From Moniliophthora roreri (lineage: Eukaryota > Basidiomycota > Agaricomycetes > Agaricales > Marasmiaceae), in contig LATX02000112.1 in assembly GCA_001466705.2 (NCBI GenBank), forward strand, positions 558,001-622,000: a DNA stretch of 64,000 bases. The letters run 5' to 3'. Below, one piece after another: positions 53,640 through 64,000 of the stretch. A program made the translations under genes and the position numbers. A model generated the notes under the pieces. That model saw only the letters and a list, made by a program, of their open reading frames with translations. It was not told where the DNA came from and did not search any database. Numbering within the stretch: the first letter of the stretch is position 1; every line of letters begins with the position of its first letter.

Positions 53640-53974
53640 TTAGTGTGAGCGGGAATACTTACATCCAAGTAAATTTCTCTTGGGCTTGTGAGTTTCTTGT
53701 AGCCGTTTGAAACACAGCTCGGGCTTATCACTAAAGAGAGTCGTTTCCGAGCCTGACGGACTCTTCGAAATGGGGATTGCTTGTCGGCCGTAGCCGGGCT
53801 TGGTTACCCCTATCAGCATATCAAGATGAATGCTCTTGATGTTCTCGTGCAGCGACTGCAGGGGCACTTTGGCTGCATTGTCAATGATAGGCAATGCTAT
53901 AAATGATCGTTGAGCATGAATAAGACGCCTAATGCAACGGACCACCACCACAAGCAGGGGACCTTAAGCTTCAT
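53640..53974 (-). CDS. Possible small secreted protein (low confidence)
   Basis: An ATG at 53972-53974 opens MKLKVPCLWWWSVALGVLF, which has the form of a signal peptide (basic start, hydrophobic core). That frame stops after about 25 codons, and a second open frame carries PLQSLHENIKSIHLDML, VTKPGYGRQAIPISKS and FSDKPELCFKRLQE before a gtaagt donor-like site near 53651. Joining the two needs an intron with a weak GC donor, so the structure is unproven. I recognise no family. It is convergent with carnitine acetyltransferase. It may be a small secreted protein gene or chance. Confidence 0.25.
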
Positions 53975-54649
53975 TACATGGAAGTAGCTCCGTGCATTTC
54001 GCATGGCCCCGGTCCAGGGTCGTTCCAAGCAATGCGGATCCTTTTGAATATCAATTCAATAGAATCTTCCCGTATTGAGTCTAATTTTGTACCTTTCGCC
54101 ACATATTCTGCTCCAAACTGCACAAATCTTGCTTGAATCTCACTGGTCATCATCCATCAGAAGGGTCGGCGCGTTCAGTAATGGAAGCCTGTAGGTAATG
54201 CAACCATGTGTCTGTTTTGTACACGACAGTTTCAAGGGATTGGGACTGTCAAAAATAGTGGCTTGTCTCGGGGAGTTGAGAGGTTTGCTGGAGTGCCTGC
54301 AGCGCACTGCTGAAGCCTGATTGACGGGAGAATCAAAGACTGTGAGACGGTCTCCTTTGTAGCACAGCCGAGTGCTCTGCGAAGGCATCGGCGGAAGGAG
54401 GACTGATGTTCTGATCAATTTATGATCTCCAACCATGACATTGCGTCAACTCGCAGGTTGATTCTTTCCCAAAACCCGACTCCGAGGCTCTTTTACCTTG
54501 CGAGCTTCAGTGTGTTGGTAAGCTACCAGATATATCCCTATGGTTCCCATCCAACTAATCTATATGTGTTTTGTGTAGACTTGCCCTTGAACGTAACCTT
54601 CCTTCCACCTTCGTCTCCTCCGAATTGCGCGCAGCGGTCAGCCGCAGAG
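53975..54649. other. Intergenic region upstream of transcription factor 1
   Basis: About 675 bp. A 98-codon minus-strand frame (54140-54436) with two FDSP-containing segments has no recognisable domain and is not called. The region presumably holds the promoter of the plus-strand regulator that starts at 54650. Confidence 0.4.
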
Positions 54650-57600
54650 ATGTCCCCTTCTCTCGCGCCACTTGGCACGAGCCCTGGTAGCCAGAGTGCA
54701 GATACCCGACCAGCAAAGCGAGCAAGAAAGACCCCAGCTGAAGAGAACCAGCAGCCATATGTCAACTCCCCCCCCCTCGACCACATTTTCATTTCTGAGA
54801 GTCTTTCCTCAAAGAAACCTGGCGGCAAGAAGGTGAGACAGCGCCTCGGCTCATTCTCCTCCATCTCTGAGCAGCTTTTAGGCCCCATTATCATGCTGTG
54901 AATGTAGAAGGTAGTTTAACCACCTCACAAAGTGAAATGCCTACTAATTAGTCAAAACATCCCAGACTGAAATTGAAGGTTCGTCGTGCCCTCATCCCAA
55001 TTTTTGGACTAGCGCTCACCTTGCCCAGTGTGATCGTACCTTTCCATGGTATGCAATCCCGATAGTCTCTGTAAGCTCGAGCTGATTTTCAATCCAGTGG
55101 GTCATGTAAAAAGCGTGGTGTGAGCGATATCTGCCCGGACGGTTCGTTGACTATTTGCCTTTTCGATCTAGCCCCACTCATCTAGTCTTCACTCAAAAAC
55201 AGGTGTCCTAGTCTCTGGGAAAGGCACGAGGTATAGGGATCTACATGGCCCAAAATGCCTTGGGTACTAATAGTTCTATAGGTTTATCCTCGCCAACACC
55301 GAGCAACTTCATACCAAGATCCACGACATGAGCGAGCATATAAGGCGACTGGAAGAAGCATTGCAGGAGGCAACGTCAAGTTCACATCCTCTTTTGAAGC
55401 CCGAAATGTTGAGCATCAAAAGCACGATGGAATTGTATGGAACGACGCAGGGCAAACCAGATCGACGGACACCAGAGCTGCAGAACAGCCATGACACTCG
55501 AATGGCATCAGAACCTCACGAGTCCAAACACAATGACAGCGTCATGAAAACGGAGCCGGTACGTCTACTCCATTGGTGAATGACTCAGGCTCATAGTCTG
55601 ATTCCTAGGTACATCATGAGCTCGATCAAGATTCCACGAAGGACTTGGATGCTGAAATTCAACGATTGAGTCGTAGTTTCCCGTCAACGGAAAGCGGTGG
55701 GGAGAGCGAGATTAATATTCCCCTAAGGAAAAGACTTCATAGCTATCTCCCTTCGCGAACTGAAGCCGACTATCTATGGGAACAGACCCGCCAACATGCG
55801 ATATGGCAGTACGTCTTGTGCTTATTACCTTCACCTCCTGCTCACTGTTCCTCAAGGTATAATCCACATCCCGATGAAACGTTTTATCCGAACCTCGCAC
55901 ACCATTGCTACACTAGTTCTATTGAAGATCTGAGTACTCGTCGCCTTGCGTTACTTTTCATGATACTAGCCATCGGGTGCAAGGTTGATACGCAAAAACA
56001 CGGTCCCGAATCTTCAGATGCAGAACGTTACCACACCCTCGGTCGCGCATCACTTTGTGAAGTGTCCGTCCTGGAGGACACGACAGTGGAGACCATTACG
56101 GCACTCTTCTATGAGATATGGTATCTTTTGGTATTTTCGGATAAAAAGAAAGGCGGAGGACATGCGTGGGGTCTCATGGGATTAACGGCTAAAGTAAGTT
56201 CATGGTCGTCATTCCCACCCTTCATACTGACACCAATGATCCCCAGTTGGCGCAGAGTGTGAGTCACTGTGACTAATAATATTTTCCATTAATACTCAAG
56301 ACCATTCCCTCCTTAGATCGGCCTCCGTGAGTATACCTAAAGTTCAAGTCTCACCAAATTATTGACTCTTTTTTTAGACCGAAATGGAACTAAAGCCAAG
56401 GTCATACCCGAGGAAGTAGAGAAGCGTCGAAGGTATTATTTATGACTTGCTATTGATGTGGTCGTCCGTCTCTCTAACCGACCGCCTGCAGCTTGTTCTG
56501 GGAACTGCTCTATCTCGATGCCCGTTTGTCGCTATCGCTCGGCCGACCACCATCTCTTTCCGTGAAATATATGGACTGCAAGCGGCCAACGTATACACCA
56601 GATATCGATTGTGATGTCAATCAAAGCTCCCACTACTGTGAGCATCGAAAACAGAGTCTATAGGCAGTTTACTCATGAGATATGCTACAGATCAAGAATG
56701 GAAGCATTCCTGCTATATTCGTTGCTTGGCTCCTGTCCTAGACGCTATCTCTCAACCCGGACTGGAATACCACACAGTACTTACTCTTGACCAAGTCATT
56801 CGAGACTTCCCAGTCCCAGTACCTCTCATGACACGAAATTACGAGAGTCGGACAATCTTTATGCAGAAGACGTCGCATATGATTGCAATGGAGTCAGGTC
56901 AATCGGTTCCACCTTTTCCTGCTAGATAATAGATTCACCTTCTCTCATTTAGTTCTTCTCCAACTACACAGGTCGTATTTCATGCGGGCCCTCAGTGGCC
57001 CCGAAGAAGCATTCAATCGTCGCCATCGACATGCACCCTCGGTGGTGGCGGTCTTTCTAAGTGCCTCTCGGATGATCGCTACTGTGCAGGAGATGTTCAG
57101 CCGGGAGCCTGAATTGACGATTCGGATATCGGGGTATTGGTCGAATGCATTTTCAGCTGCGGTAGGATTTTTCATTTCTACTACCTTTCTATCCTATAAG
57201 ACTCTTTCCAGGTGGCGCTATGTCTGCTGGTCAGCCGGGCTCCGTTTACGTGCCTGTGAGTGTTTGTTCTCGTGGCCTGATCCATTTAGTCACTAAATTC
57301 ATTGCCTGTATCCGGTAGATCGCCAGCCGCCCTGCAGGAATTAGAGCGGGCACGCCTTCTTTTCAGCTCAGCGACTACAAGTCAGAACTCTCCGAGGGCG
57401 AAGCAAGTCGAGGTACGCGTGATTTTTTATGCAGTCCACTGGCGCTGACCGCGAAGCATCCTTTGATGCATTTAGCCTATGTTACAGGCCATGATAGCGA
57501 AGGCCAATGATATCTTCAGAAGATGGTATTCTGGTCAAGAGGTACCAACAATGGTTCTGCGCCACACTGATGACAATGGAGAAGCCGAGTTCACCGGCAT

Positions 57601-57985
57601 GGGAACGCCACCGTACGTCCCACCCCCTGGTTCTCCATCGAGTAACAATACGGACCCCTTCCAACTCGCCCATAACCATTTGAAGCAGTGTATTGCAGAA
57701 GTTCATGAGAGAGCCAAGATAATGTTCCCTATGCGGAAGCCTTGTCAATGTTCTCTTCCGGCCCCAGCTTGCCCGCCATCACACTCATGGGCACCACCTC
57801 CTCCACTGGACCAGTCATCACCAGTTCTTCCCTATCTCTATCCCAATATTGCGAATCCTCTCGGTTTCTCCACACCATCCGTCTCAAAGCTCACTTCTTC
57901 GACCTTCACTGGGATGGACAGCGTCAACTTTGAGCTCGGGGCGTTGCACCCCAATACAGAGCAAAGTTGGATGGCATGGTTCTGA
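54650..57985 (+). CDS. Zn2Cys6 transcription factor 1 (fungal-specific TF domain)
   Basis: Nuclear regulator. The start MSPSLAPLGTSPGSQSADTR leads to a basic PAKRARK segment. The zinc cluster is built from three introns: CCECRR, LKLK, CDRTFPC, GSCKKRG and SDICPDG, giving the six-cysteine pattern. A coiled-coil linker follows (LANTEQLHTKIHDMSEHIRR). The fungal TF middle-homology region has RRLALLFMILAIG, GLTAK, LAQSIGLHRNGTKAK and LFWELLYLDARLSLSLGRPP. LAQS is a 12-nt exon (56247-56258) and the next exon is only 10 nt (56317-56326). The acidic/Pro-rich tail ends QSWMAWF. About 870 residues. It is paralogous to the minus-strand regulator at 59655-62865. Confidence 0.88.
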
Positions 57986-58246
57986 GTGGATATTTTTGTA
58001 TTTATTGTACTCATCTCTTTGTATTTCATGCGGACGGTTTACTGTATCAACAGCATGCTCAATTTCATGACTCCTCAGTACCATTAATAAATCTACTTGA
58101 CAGTTCTTGATCAGCTATGAGTGCGGAGCTAATCGCAACCATAAAACCCTGGAGCATCTCCGAAATGAAACTGGAATAGATACAACAATACAGACTACAA
58201 ACCCAGGCTACAGTAGAATGTTCGTACTCATACACAGAGGTTAATC

Positions 58247-59491
58247 CTATCGGCCTCCGACGAGGGACGTTCTTAAATATGGTGGCCCATTCGCGCCCAT
58301 GGGTCCGTACTGCGTAGGCGGTATTTGTATAGGGTTTCCTGCCTGCAGCTGTAGACCGATCGCTACGGTCTGATTTTGGGGTCCGGGGGTTTGATTGTGC
58401 AACTCCCTGGTAGTGGTCCGATCCTCCCTCTCTGCAATAGTCGCGCTACCTCTTCCCGCCGAATCTGTGAGCCCATTGGTTGTTTGTCCAAGGCCGAACA
58501 ACTTTCCGCTGAGCGACTTTACGTCAATCCCATCGCGATAGTATAATTCTCGAATCTTGAAGAATGCGCCTGAAATGAGAAGGGAGTCCGAACCTGCTTG
58601 ATGTGAACTTCCAACTCGTAGAACCTGTGAAATTAACCATGAGAAACAATTTTCCGACACCAAGGACCGTGAGCATACCCCGAGTTCCTCGGCAAAATCC
58701 TGTAGAAGACCCTTATTGGCTGAGGGATTCACTTCTCGCATGAGGTACCGCACATCATAGTTTATGGGAAACCATTGTCGTAGAACTTCGAAAAAACCGT
58801 CTTCTGTTGGTGGTAATGACTCGCCAGTCAAAAGTCTGAGAAAATAACCGAAATCGTAGCCACTAAGGGTACAAAGTGAGCTTGTGCTATGAAGCGAGAA
58901 GGCCGACCACTCGCCTGTGGAATGATATCCATGTTATCTCTTTTGTTAAAACCATCCCAGAAGTTATCAGCAGCTCTGCAAAATCATTTGGCAGTATTCC
59001 CATTTCCTCGTGCCTCGCGAAATCTATCCCTGACTTCTGCAAGAGATCTATTGATTCTGGAGCGGCCATATCATCACTGCGAAGGGCTCACAATCGGCAA
59101 CCATTCCCAAAACCACAAAGAGTTTCATCGCACGTACTTCACGTTGAACCTAAAGTTGAATTGCCAGGTCGAGCCCTCGGTCGAATAGTTCCCATCCTCG
59201 TCTGACAGGGTAATCCCGACTTGTATGATCTTCAAGAGGTCGACATTGCACCGCATCGTTTGGTAGTGATATTCGGACTGTGTTTTGAAGTTTCCTATTG
59301 GTCGTGCAACCACACCAGGGAACTCCGTGTCCTAAAGTCAGATATAATAGGTCAAATGTGATATAATGAAAGTAGGACAACGCCCGTACCAGGGCGACGT
59401 ATGGATGTGTTTCAATAACATCGCGTAACAGGCGAAGTTCTTCCTGCAGATTGGGTCCCCATACCTCCCGTATCCGAGCCTGGGACTGCAT
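58247..59491 (-). CDS. POP2: CCR4-NOT deadenylase subunit CAF1/POP2
   Basis: DEDD-family 3'-5' exoribonuclease that shortens mRNA poly(A) tails in the CCR4-NOT complex. MQSQARIREVWGPNLQEELR starts at the ATG 59489-59491; codons further upstream lack an ATG. After an intron comes DTEFPGVVARPIG with the first catalytic Asp and Glu. Others follow: SGYDFGYFLRLLTGESLP (Asp), YDVRYLM and RVGSSHQAGSDSL (His/Asp). The intron between SFH and GYDFGY (58914-58863) needs a GC donor (gcgagt). A variable Gln/Pro-rich tail ends RTSLVGGR. About 350 residues. It is sandwiched between two paralogous transcription factors and convergent with the first. Confidence 0.93.
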
Positions 59492-59654
59492 GGCAGCACG
59501 AACAAAAGGAAGGCGAGTTGGTTGCAGTGGACAACGTATCACAGTGATGCAGAACGTATCCCGATTAGGTAAGCGATATAACTCAGACTACAAGACCATA
59601 CAATATTGATGACCACATGAAAGGGAAGTTTCAAGAAATTCACCATCCTACAAC

Positions 59655-62600
59655 CTAGAACCACGCCATGTAGCTCGTCTCCTCCAAATCTGTCACCAAT
59701 GCCCCATGATCAAAGTTAAAGTTTTCCTGCTCTCCGACTCTCGGTTCGGATGGCATGAACGGTGTGGGCGGTGCTGAGGCCAGTCGGTACCGGTCCTCGA
59801 CACCCACACCGACGCTGTTGAATTTATAGATATCCGGAAGCCAATGGTTGCTTTGTGCGGGTGCATGGTCCACGACGGAATGAACAGGAGTTACCGACAA
59901 CGGAGCCATGCTTTTCAGGTGTTCAAGGTATTGACATAAGGTCAAATGTACGCCTGAGAAAGACGGGGGGAGATATGGGGCACCGACTTCACCCAGACGC
60001 ACTTGAGAGATGTTCGCGGACATGGTAACATCTGCGCCAGTTTGCATAGAACGCCATTGAAGGTGAATTCCCCGAGTCTTTTCGATCATCTTCTGTATGA
60101 TGTTCTGGGATAGTTTGCGGTTAGGTAACTGACTTGAAAGGAGCTGGAGTGCACTCACGAGCGTCTTTGCACAGAAAGGTAGAATTGTGGCGGCTTTTCG
60201 GAACAGTCGACATACGCGATCAAGGTCATTGAGTGCACACGGTGTCAAAGGACACGATGGGGTCCGTGAGATGAGAAGCGCTAAAGTGACCTAGAAGTGA
60301 TAGTGAGTACTCGGCTGGCAACGAGATGATTCTTCACTTACAGCCGCCGAGAACGAATTGAACCAGAAGCACAGGAAACGGCAACTAAGCTGCTGTTCCT
60401 TCTCGAATAGAGTCTCTACGGCCGTGATTAAGGAGGATGCGCCGAGATAAGTGGCGACTACCGATGGAGCGTAGCTGTGATGCATTTCGAAAGATACAGG
60501 ACTACTCATAGTCTGAATGAAGTAACGGCGATGAAGCTGAAGTAGGACTAGAGGACCGATTTAGCAATAGAACTTGACAGGTGAATAACCACCGTACCGA
60601 GATCACGTCCAGTGGATAGCAAGGCCCTTTGCATGACCAGGAAGCGTTTCGTCACCGCACTTGCATTTCGGTCATCAAGGAGTTCGGGAACGGCGAAATC
60701 ACGAATTTTGGCATCGAGAGCGATAGTCACGGAGTAATCTGGCTGCTTGACCGCAATAATCGTTTCAAGAGCTGGTGACAAGCATTGGATAAAGAAGGCG
60801 TTCTTCCATTCGTGATCTACGAAAGTCAGACTTGTGCATGCGCACACAAGGGCTTGACGTACATAAGATTTGCTCCTTGGGCACGTATAAGCCTTGTGCG
60901 GCATATGAAGGCGGTTTGATATCAACATGGGCTAGACAGATCGAGGGTGGTCGTCCCAAAGACAAACTCTGTTGGTTTGTTCGGTGATTTCATAACGCAT
61001 GAGGACAGCCAACCACTCACCATACGACAGTCTAAATTGAGCAACTCCCAGAATATGAATCTACGCTTCTCGTGTTCTTCGGGGATAAGCTTCATCCGAG
61101 AGCTCTCTCGGTGAAGTCCAAGCTAGACATGAATCAGTTAAACTCAGATATTACATCCAAGGTAAAAAGACAGACTCCCTGCGCCAACTGAATGAAGCGT
61201 TCGGTCAGTAACGAGCGGTGAAAAATTACGTGCGCTTACCTTTGCCACGAATCCCATGAGATTCCAAGCATATCCGACTGCTTTCTTGTTGTCTGAGAAA
61301 ATGAGGTGATACCATATCATAAAGAACTAGAAATGCGGAATCAGGTAAATCGGTTACCAGGGACAGATGAGGGCCACTGACGAGAGCATGTAATTCATCG
61401 AAGTCGGGCTCTTCCATTAGAGGTATTTCGCAAACCGAAGCTCGGGCGAGGTGATGGTATGCTTCTCCGTGCAGGGATCCTAGCGGCTTGTTGAGGTCGA
61501 CCAGAGATCCGATAGATAGTACCATGAGAAGTAAGGCGAGCCGTCGAGGACTGAGGTCTTCGATTGGTGATTCGTAGCAATGGTGCAGAAGATTGGGCAA
61601 AAATGTCTCCGATGCGTCAAGGTTGTACCTAGCGTGAATCATTAGTAGGAAGTCAAAGAAGCGTGGCATCATACTCACTGCCAAAGCGCATTGTTACGAG
61701 CTTCCTCACAAACCCGATAGGCCTCTTCCCTTGCAGGCAGAGCGGCGCGTATACGAGCACGAATTTTGAGGTCCACGGCCCAGGGGAAAGGGAATGTCAC
61801 GCTAAGCTGGAGAATGTTTGGGGGTACTTCAGGGGGACTGGAAGACTGTGCAAGTCAGAGCAGGATACAAGTATAACAGACTCTGACTAACTCGTTCACG
61901 CTGATACCAATCATGAGTCAGTGAACCGCTCATCGTGACCGTACATACCTCGTGTTCAAACGAATGATCCGTACGGGTAGAGCTCAATGACAGCGCCCCC
62001 ACAGATTCCCTCAAACTTTCCTCTCTTTGTGATGCAACGGTCTCCGACGGCGTAGAGAGAGTCTGCGGGTTGACATAAAATTCCTGCGAGGTCTTGACTT
62101 GCAGAAGCTCGGGGACGAGCAAAGGATGTATTTCATTCGAATGACTGGAATGCAATGTGTGTAGACCATCTTCTAGTTGTCTAACACGATCACTGAGCTG
62201 AAGGATCTTCGCGTGTAACTGTTCAGTATTGGCCAGGATAAAGCTAGAGCGAGACTGTAAACGAGTTTGAACCATTCACAAAGTATGAGTCTTCTTACCG
62301 ACTACCCCGTCCTGACGTTAAAGCGCCTGAACACGGGCGTCAGTATAGATTCAAGGGGACAACGGTTGCCCACCTTCGGGACATATATCGCTGCAGCCTC
62401 GTTTCCTGCACGACTATATCGACCTAAGTTAGCCACTCCAAACGAACGTCCAGACAGTGATAAAGAATACCTGGCAAGGAAAAACACGATCACACTGATT
62501 ACTGTTATAAAAAACGGACATTTGCAACGAGCGCGGCGCTTACTTTCAACTTCAATCTGCACAAAATCAGCAACTAAGCAAACAATTCTCTTCTAAAAAA

Positions 62601-62865
62601 GAAAAGATAAAGTTACTCGCCTACGACATTCTTTACAGGATAACCGACGACCCTTCTCCTTTTCTTGAGGCCGCTGAGGAGAGACTTCCTGGCGAGGGAT
62701 CCTTGTCATCTCAGCCGACGATGATGCCTCTGCAGGATAGCCGAATCGAACAGAGTCGGAATAAGGATTACTTGGAGGAGGCCAATTTCGTGGCCTTTTC
62801 AATGGCCTGCTTTGATCATCGTCATAAGACATGTTGAACACAGAGTCTCCACCAGTCGTGAGCAT
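59655..62865 (-). CDS. Zn2Cys6 transcription factor 2 (paralogue of factor 1)
   Basis: The N-terminus MLTTGGDSVFNMSYDDDQSR precedes basic LKRPRN and KGRRL patches; the ATG of MSYDDD at 62832 is an alternative start. The zinc cluster is again split: SCKECRR, LKLK, CDRVFPCQ and SCRKRGCSDICPEG. Next are a coiled coil (LANTEQLHAKILQLSDRVRQ), RRLALLLMVLSIGS, a 12-nt exon LAQG (61176-61187), LGLHRESSRMK, FWELLNLDCRM and SLSLGRPPSICL. The tail ends TSYMAWF, the same final MAWF as factor 1. About 870 residues. Unlike factor 1, GLHRESS is not interrupted by an intron. No lesion was seen, so both copies look active. Confidence 0.87.
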
Positions 62866-63473
62866 GGATGGAAGAAGAGGAAAAAAAGAGTCGAGGAAAA
62901 GAACCTGTCAAGCTGGCGCACACTAACAAAGTTGAGTTAGGAAGCCGATCCGACGTGACCTCCGTCAGAATGCTAAAGCCAAACAGCCTTCATAACTCCC
63001 TGACATGAGTCCCATAGCATGCAGCAGCTGCAGTTTCCAACGAAGCTTTCTGCGTTGAAACATCGTGCATCATGGTGGAAGTGCATATGTCGTTCGGATT
63101 TATTCCGGCGATCAAGTGGGAAAAAAAAATATTTCCAAACCAATTTCGCAATATGCACGCTCGGTTGCCCTTCAGCGCATTCACATCTACTTTATGCATA
63201 CGTGTACGAAAGCAGGGTAATTTTAGTTACTACACTACCGTATGTGTGAATCGTACAATTCATCAACGAAGCTCAAGCTCAAGCATCGCCGCATTCAATT
63301 GCCTGTTACTTGCCACGAGTCGGGTCGCCACTCGTAATTAGTTGCGTCAGGTTGGATGCTGTCAGACTATGGCCTAGGCTGCAATAGACGAGCTTTCAAT
63401 TGTAGAACACGCTTCACAGTACTGGAAAGCAAATAACAGATGTCAAGACAGAGATGCATTAAGTACACGATCT
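62866..63473. other. Intergenic region
   Basis: About 600 bp between the start of transcription factor 2 and the stop of the hemerythrin-domain gene. It would contain the promoter of the former. A run of nine adenines lies at about 63121-63129. No gene was recognised. Confidence 0.5.
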
Positions 63474-64000
63474 TTATTTGTCTCCGGCCTTCATCTCTTC
63501 AGTAGGAAACTTGGCAAACATATCCTTCAGCTTGTCCATAGGCAAAGCGAGGAAACCTGCCAACGTCTCGGCTGGTGGCTTGTTGGGCGCAGATGGATGA
63601 GGTCTTCATTCAAGAATGGGCAAAATGATCATGAGTACAATATAGGATGGTATTTTACTCACCGTGTAGGGGCAAACTTCTTCGTGCGAGTGAAGGAAGC
63701 GGCTGCGTCTCTACTGCCGTCCGCACCCAATAAAGGTTCCAACTGGGGTAGATCATTAATCTCTTCGCCATCATTATGCCTATGCAGCGACGCCATGACC
63801 TGAGCAATAGTACTGTCGTATTCCGCTGTACCTGGCACTAGCTTCTCTAGATGATACAGTTTCTCCTTCACAAGCTGTGTAAGGAGCAGAACGTGTCAGA
63901 CGATCCAGAGGATAGCTAGTCCTGCGACATACCTGATGGTCGTTCCGATCCTGGTCAGCAAGTCGTTTGCCTTCGGCACCCAGATATTGTTCCATGAGAG
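63474..64000 (-). CDS. Hemerythrin HHE-domain protein (5' part beyond window)
   Basis: The gene runs off the right edge, so only its 3' exons are present. From the edge: an exon with EQYLGAEGKRLADQDRNDHQ, an intron, then LVKEKLYHLEKLVPGT, VMASLHRHNDGEEINDLPQL and SFTRTKKFAPTR; a further intron joins CG to A and reads RPHPSAPNKPPAETLAGFL. It ends AKFPTEEMKAGDK, stop at 63474-63476. The DxNDH and H-HNDGEE histidine/acidic spacing is the helical metal-binding pattern of the HHE family, and the Pro-rich extension with LALPMDKLKD is usual for fungal members. Metal and exact role (iron, oxygen or nitric-oxide related) cannot be judged from this part. Confidence 0.8.

Overview
The window is a 64 kb stretch of nuclear DNA from a filamentous basidiomycete, most likely a mushroom-forming Agaricomycete. 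The evidence is dense short introns (about 50-60 nt, GT...AG with pyrimidine-poor ends), a basidiomycete-type non-reducing polyketide synthase, a fungal DASH-complex gene, a fungal Pkc1 and Zn2Cys6 regulators. Nearly every gene is broken into small exons, so the gene models below were assembled by hand from conserved protein motifs and splice sites; outer boundaries are mostly firm and exceptions are stated.

Layout. 1-3500: a degenerate dimeric minisatellite, then gene-poor sequence with a 27-nt poly(A). 3506-15819 (minus strand): a run of cell-cycle, replication and splicing genes, namely CHL1 helicase, CWF19, DNA polymerase alpha subunit B (POL12), a small endosulfine (IGO1) and an unrecognised acidic protein. 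16751-20653 (plus): PKC1. 21140-21481 (minus): DAD1. 23958-36113: the accessory centre of the window, an intact SAT-KS-AT-PT-ACP-TE polyketide synthase facing two intact 4-coumarate-CoA-ligase-like acyl-CoA synthetases, both ending in the peroxisomal signal AKL. 38877-41395: an alpha-helical protein ending in ARL, tentatively a Pex8-type peroxin. 42267-43666: a single-pass membrane protein. 45505-50799 (minus): a mitochondrial nucleotide/NAD-type carrier, an F-box-like protein and a PPPDE-thioredoxin-PUL fusion. 51210-53548 (plus): carnitine acetyltransferase. 54650-62865: two paralogous Zn2Cys6 transcription factors flanking the deadenylase CAF1. 63474-64000: the 3' part of a hemerythrin-domain gene.

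How the genes work together. The PKS and the two ligases form a compact candidate biosynthetic locus: the PKS should release an orsellinic-acid-like aromatic acid through its thioesterase, and two peroxisomal CoA ligases lie next to it. The two ligases and the two transcription factors are each duplicated pairs that share unusual micro-exons (10-27 nt). Two GC-AG introns are also needed to restore conserved reading frames (Pex8-like gene and CAF1). No tRNA, rRNA, CRISPR or intact transposon was found.
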